From: Paenibacillus massiliensis 2301065 = DSM 16942
GTDB lineage: Bacteria; Bacillota; Bacilli; Paenibacillales; Paenibacillaceae
Assembly: GCF_000377505.1 (NCBI RefSeq)
Contig: NZ_KB898205.1
Span: 1 to 64,000, forward strand
Direction of reading: 5' to 3'
Length of the DNA stretch: 64,000 bases
Shown: in pieces, positions 60,264 to 64,000 of the stretch
How positions within the stretch are numbered: position 1 is the first letter of the stretch
How the letters are laid out: every line of letters starts with the position of its first letter
Program-made: the position numbers and the translations under genes
Notes under the pieces: model-generated
The model's database searches: none
Told to the model about the DNA's origin: nothing
The model's input: only the letters and a program-made list of their open reading frames with translations

Positions 60264-62336
60264 TTATTCTATCACACAGGGCCACTCCATGATCATCGCG
60301 CCATAGGCTGGAAGGTGCGCCCGTCCACTAATCTTCTCTCCAGTGAGTAGCTCCCTGCGAGGCTCATGTAGTACAACTTCTGCGGAATCAGACCCGTAAT
60401 TGAGGAGAAATACGTAGCGCGCATCCTTCCCTTCGCGAATGCCTATCTCCACTTGCTCAGGCACCTCAAGCCATTGTTCCACCGGCGAGGTCAGCTCCAG
60501 CCTATCTATCAGCGTATCCACAACAGCTTCGTTAAATGCCGCTCCGTAATACCAAGCTGCTCCACGCCCATGTATGCGCTTTGTCATAGCCGGACTACCT
60601 GCATAGTAATCTGAAGCATAGGAAGCCACGACCTCTACGTTTGGATCTTCTAGCTGCAAAATGTCATTAAAGGCATCGGCAACGGTATCCCGGGAAGGGC
60701 CATCGCCCTCCCATTTCAATACCGGAGGCTGCACCGTGCCTTTAATGAGTGTAAAATCACTCACGGATATTCCGCACAATGCAGCTACAGGTCCCGGGAG
60801 CGGCTGCATACGAGCATGACCATGCTTATTTTTGTACCCGGTTCGGGCACCGAAGATGACTGTACCTCCCCCCGCTACATACTTCTCCAATAGCTCCGCC
60901 GCCTCATCGGTCATAATCGCCGCATGCGGATAGATCAGCAGTCTATATTTCTGTAATGCAGTCAGGTCTTGATCCCGTAAATAGACCACATCTACCGGAA
61001 TATGCCGGTACTGGAGCTGCTTGTACCAGGCGTTGACACTACGGGCTGTAAGAGGACCATGCCAGACATCGAATTCTCCGTCCCACTCATTATCATAATC
61101 CCGCAAAATCGCTACATCAGCCATATATTTCGTACCTGCAAGCTCGTAGCCGATCACTCCGAATTCTTGCCCTACTTGGGTAGCCTCCAAGACGCGACGG
61201 TTAGGCCTGTTGTGGTAGTCATTCAGACCATGCCAGTAGATTTCTGTCCCTACGGTCGCTGTACGCCAGCGGAAGTACAGGACAAGATCAGCTCCATGCA
61301 ATACCGACTGATATGTCCATAGCCGTAATTGACCAGGTCGAGGGGACGGCATATCAATCCGGTTCACCCATCCCCCAGGACCAGCCTGCTGCTCCATAAT
61401 GCAGAAATTACCCGATATGTCACGCACAGCGCTTAGATTCAGGCTCCATTTCCGGTCAAGTAGTGGCTTATCCTCCTGCCCCGGGAAGATCGTAGAGAAT
61501 TGAGGATAGGAATCATAAGAGAAGAAATCCAGCATGGACTCGGTCAGTGCATGACTGTCCAGATGTCCAAACATACCATTGGTCGTAATCCAGTGCTGCG
61601 GGGCGAGCTCCCGAATGATATCTGCCTGGATCTGAGCAAATGTAATCGCATTATGGGAAATAAACCGCTTCTCATCCAGCGTATGATGTGGGTTAGGCGA
61701 GTCAGCCGTCGTTTTACGCGGCAAATATACTTGCTCCCAATCGCTATAGGTCTGACTCCATACGACGGTTCCCCAGGCATGATTAAGGGCCTCCAGCGTT
61801 CCATATTTCTCCTTCACCCAAGCTCGAAAAGCCACATGGTCTGCTTCAGAATAGAACACATTTATTTCACAGTTGAACTCATTGTCGATCTGCCAGCCTA
61901 CAATGGCCGGATGAGCCTTATAATGGTTAGCCATCTCACGGGTAATTCGCGCGCACAGCTCCCGATATTTCGTACTGCTGTAATTATAGTGACGGCGCAT
62001 ACCGTGCTGATAAGGCACACCCTCAGACGTTGCATTTAGCACTTCTGGATACCTGTGTGTCAGCCAAGCTGGTGGTGTTGCTGTTGGTGTACCCATAATG
62101 ACTTTCAATTCGTACTGATGGGCCAAGTCCAGAACCTTGTCGAAGAGCTCAAATTGAAACCGGCCCTCCTCCGGCTCCAAAATGGACCAGGCAAATTCAG
62201 CAATGCGAATATATGAAATATTCATGCTCCTCATTCGCTGAAAGTCATCCTCCCACAGCGCTTCGGACCAATGCTCCGGATAGTAGCAGACTCCTAATTG
62301 CAAAGCATCTAATTGAATGGATTTAGTCACGAACAT
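60264..62336 (-). CDS. Beta-galactosidase (GH42)
   Basis: 690 residues. GH42 start LGVCYYPEHWSEALWEDDF. Acid/base Glu153 in GWQIDNEFNCE and nucleophile Glu315 in IMEQQAGPGG. The trimerisation and C-terminal beta domains follow to the end. No signal peptide is evident, so it would be intracellular. It hydrolyses beta-galactosides such as plant galactan oligosaccharides or lactose. A GTG 7 bases after GGAGGG could be the true start instead of the ATG (CGGAGGGA), giving a protein two residues shorter. Divergent to an AraC regulator. Confidence 0.95.
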   Translation of the reverse strand: MFVTKSIQLDALQLGVCYYPEHWSEALWEDDFQRMRSMNISYIRIAEFAWSILEPEEGRFQFELFDKVLDLAHQYELKVIMGTPTATPPAWLTHRYPEVLNATSEGVPYQHGMRRHYNYSSTKYRELCARITREMANHYKAHPAIVGWQIDNEFNCEINVFYSEADHVAFRAWVKEKYGTLEALNHAWGTVVWSQTYSDWEQVYLPRKTTADSPNPHHTLDEKRFISHNAITFAQIQADIIRELAPQHWITTNGMFGHLDSHALTESMLDFFSYDSYPQFSTIFPGQEDKPLLDRKWSLNLSAVRDISGNFCIMEQQAGPGGWVNRIDMPSPRPGQLRLWTYQSVLHGADLVLYFRWRTATVGTEIYWHGLNDYHNRPNRRVLEATQVGQEFGVIGYELAGTKYMADVAILRDYDNEWDGEFDVWHGPLTARSVNAWYKQLQYRHIPVDVVYLRDQDLTALQKYRLLIYPHAAIMTDEAAELLEKYVAGGGTVIFGARTGYKNKHGHARMQPLPGPVAALCGISVSDFTLIKGTVQPPVLKWEGDGPSRDTVADAFNDILQLEDPNVEVVASYASDYYAGSPAMTKRIHGRGAAWYYGAAFNEAVVDTLIDRLELTSPVEQWLEVPEQVEIGIREGKDARYVFLLNYGSDSAEVVLHEPRRELLTGEKISGRAHLPAYGAMIMEWPCVIE

Positions 62337-62376
62337 TCCCTCCGTTCTCCTGATGCTACCATTTTAGAATGATTCC

Positions 62377-62391
62377 TTGTAAGCGTATATA
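62377..62391. promoter_or_regulatory. Candidate cre site upstream of GH42
   Basis: TTGTAAGCGTATATA on the plus strand matches the cre consensus except one position. It lies about 40 bases upstream of the GH42 start. Confidence 0.45.
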
Positions 62392-62505
62392 ATGAGTTTT
62401 TGACTTGATATCATTTTTTTGTGCTTCAAAGCGCAGTATATACCAGACAGAATGATATAATAGATTGGTTCCATAACAATAATTTCTCATTGCGAGGTAC
62501 ACATC

Positions 62506-63351
62506 ATGAGGGAGCATTTATTCTTTCCCCCCCCTTCCATGCAGCATTACATCTGTTATCCAGACTTTATTGGCGGGTACAAGGACGATCCGACGCATGC
62601 CGTTCAGCGGTCGCCCCAGACGAATGACCTGAAGCTGAATCAGCTGTACAATCTTCACTTTATTCTTGATGGAAGCGGCTATGTGACCTGGTCCGGCACA
62701 CGCTTCGAGCTTGGTGCAGGAACCGGATTCTTGTACGGACCTGGTCTTTCGCAGTACTACGAGGCAGCACCTCATGATCCTTGGAATATACGTTGGATTC
62801 ACTTTGCCACGCATGGTATGGAAGCACTGTTGGGGGCACGGGGGCTTGGGGAAGTGTGGCTGTTCGAGCTGGAGGATATCTCGGCGGTGAACCAACGGAT
62901 GGAGGAGCTACTGCAGCTAGGCAGAGCATTTGACCTTGATCAGGAGATCCGTGCCTCTGTCGTACTCTATGAGCTGTTGTTGCACATTATAAAAGGCGCA
63001 TCGCCGCTCTCATTTCCACGAGATCCGGCCATTCCTAATATTTACGCCGCTGCCGACTATATTCGGTCCCATTGTACTCAATCGTTATCGGTTGCTGACC
63101 TAGCCGAATTCACGGGATATAGTGTCCCCTACTTTAGCCGCAAGTTCCACCAGTTCATGGGTAAGACAGTCACGGCATATGTACTTGAGTCCCGAATTCT
63201 GCATGCGAAGCAGCTACTGGTCTCAACGAATAAGACAATTAAGGACATCGCCTTTGCTTCTGGCTTCTCACAGAGCAGCTATTTCATTCAGTGCTTCAGG
63301 AAAGTCGTTCATATGACACCAGAGCAATTTAGAGCGAGCTGTAGGCCTTGA
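62506..63351 (+). CDS. AraC family transcriptional regulator
   Basis: 281 residues. N-terminal cupin-like ligand domain (YNLHFILDGSGYVTWSG, GLSQYYEAAPHDPWNIRWIHF). Two C-terminal helix-turn-helix motifs (SVADLAEFTGYSVPYFSRKFHQ and IKDIAFASGFSQSSYFIQCFRKV). It is divergent from GH42 and probably its activator. GAGGT precedes the ATG at somewhat long distance. A run of eight C residues lies at codons 8-10 (62527-62534). Confidence 0.92.
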   Translation: MREHLFFPPPSMQHYICYPDFIGGYKDDPTHAVQRSPQTNDLKLNQLYNLHFILDGSGYVTWSGTRFELGAGTGFLYGPGLSQYYEAAPHDPWNIRWIHFATHGMEALLGARGLGEVWLFELEDISAVNQRMEELLQLGRAFDLDQEIRASVVLYELLLHIIKGASPLSFPRDPAIPNIYAAADYIRSHCTQSLSVADLAEFTGYSVPYFSRKFHQFMGKTVTAYVLESRILHAKQLLVSTNKTIKDIAFASGFSQSSYFIQCFRKVVHMTPEQFRASCRP

Positions 63352-63446
63352 TGGATGGGCCTACATCGCTAACAGATCGTTAACTACTCGGTAATACAGC
63401 TCTCTCTCCTGCAAGATGTTCTATTCCCGATCTACTTACCAACATA

Positions 63447-63484
63447 AACTAGCCTTAGTTCACATATCTGAACCAAGGCTAGTT
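63447..63484. terminator. Inverted repeat between AraC and aldo/keto reductase genes
   Basis: AACTAGCCTTAGTTCA / TGAACCAAGGCTAGTT with one mismatched pair. No strong U-run; likely a bidirectional terminator between convergent genes. Confidence 0.6.
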
Positions 63485-63528
63485 GCACCTAGTCTGTGCA
63501 CTTAAAAAGAACTAATTCCCTTGACTAC

Positions 63529-64000
63529 TTACGCCAAAATAGCATCAATGACCGCTAGCTCCTCTTCGGTGAACTCAAGAGCCGACAACGCACCGACCGC
63601 ATCCTCGATCTGACTGACTCTGCTTGCTCCAATGAGCGCGGAGGTCACGCGTCCGCCCCGCAGTACCCAAGCTAGTGCCATCTGCGAGAGCTTTTGGCCA
63701 CGCTGCTCAGCAAGCTCCGTTAATTTTTTGACCTTACCCATGAGCTGCTCATTAAGATCCTCTGGCTTCAAGAACGGACTTGATCCCGCCGCACGCGAAT
63801 CTTGAGCAATTCCGTTCAGATAGCGATCCGTCAAGATACCTTTTTCTAATGGAGAGAATACGATTGAACCGATCTTCTCCTCTTCCAGAACATCCAGCAA
63901 TCCATCCTCGGCACCTCGGGACAGCATAGAATATCTAGGCTGATGAATCAGACAAGGCGTCCGCAGACTCCTCAATATGCGCGAGGCCTCACGAGTCGCC
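63529..64000 (-). CDS. Aldo/keto reductase, C-terminal part (cut by window edge)
   Basis: The reading frame stays open to the window's right edge; at least 156 residues are visible. Conserved aldo/keto reductase features are LIHQPRYSML, FSPLEKGILTDRYL, MALAWVLRGGRVTSALIGASRVSQIEDAVGAL. It resembles the YghZ/GSP69-like group. The N-terminus with the catalytic Tyr lies outside the window. The cofactor is presumably NADPH. Confidence 0.9.
   Translation of the reverse strand, partial: ATREASRILRSLRTPCLIHQPRYSMLSRGAEDGLLDVLEEEKIGSIVFSPLEKGILTDRYLNGIAQDSRAAGSSPFLKPEDLNEQLMGKVKKLTELAEQRGQKLSQMALAWVLRGGRVTSALIGASRVSQIEDAVGALSALEFTEEELAVIDAILA

Overview
The window looks like a core-chromosome segment of a spore-forming, competence-gene-bearing low-GC Gram-positive, most probably a Paenibacillus or close relative. 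The left 42 kb keeps the gene order of the Bacillus subtilis yqeG-to-yqeT chromosomal block. It carries sporulation genes (spoIIP, gpr, spoVAC-AD-AEb). The right part holds plant-polysaccharide genes (GH1, GH26, GH42, a GDSL esterase with SLH-like repeats) typical of soil Paenibacillus. Almost all genes of the left 42 kb lie on the minus strand.

Layout. 1-276: 5' end of a group II intron (minus strand), placed right after the terminator of an M50 protease gene. 298-8165: M50 protease, prmA, two small hypothetical genes and the heat-shock cluster hrcA-grpE-dnaK-dnaJ under a CIRCE operator. 8208-17801: GNAT acetyltransferase, hemW, lepA, a yqxA-like gene, spoIIP, gpr, an orphan zinc-ribbon gene, rpsT, holA. 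18089-20037: an ECF sigma factor with a large serine-rich anti-sigma factor, inserted into the conserved order. 20577-25697: comEC, comEB, comEA and divergent comER. 25678-28624: leuS behind a T-box leader. 28670-35459: yqeM-like methyltransferase, cvfB, rsfS, yqeK, nadD, yhbY, aroE, yqeH, yqeG. 35524-39976: MoxR / DUF58 / transglutaminase operon. 40463-42340: spoVAC-spoVAD-spoVAEb. 42553-44471: M42 peptidase and a YdjM-like membrane protein. 44704-49644: a beta-glucoside module (PTS IIBCA, LicT-type antiterminator, GH1 phospho-beta-glucosidase), each unit preceded by its own RNA antiterminator/terminator. 50044-63351: GH26 mannanase, a soluble chemotaxis transducer, the esterase and its divergent AraC regulator, MarR/SDR pair, gdhA, a WYL regulator, GH42 beta-galactosidase and its divergent AraC regulator. 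63529-64000: 3' part of an aldo/keto reductase gene.

How the genes work together. The left half is housekeeping: protein folding, translation factors, ribosome maturation, DNA uptake, NAD and shikimate synthesis, and spore formation and germination. The right half is an accessory carbohydrate region regulated by LicT-type antitermination, probable CcpA (cre) sites and local AraC-type regulators.

I see no rRNA, tRNA, CRISPR array or prophage, and no clear evidence of a wholly new system. The most unusual signals are: the intron-after-terminator junction; a ~40 bp element found next to three terminators; three intergenic arrays of 9-13 bp tandem repeats; the elongated RAT hairpin ahead of licT; and the SLH-tailed esterase. 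All calls come from reading the sequence; no database search was run.
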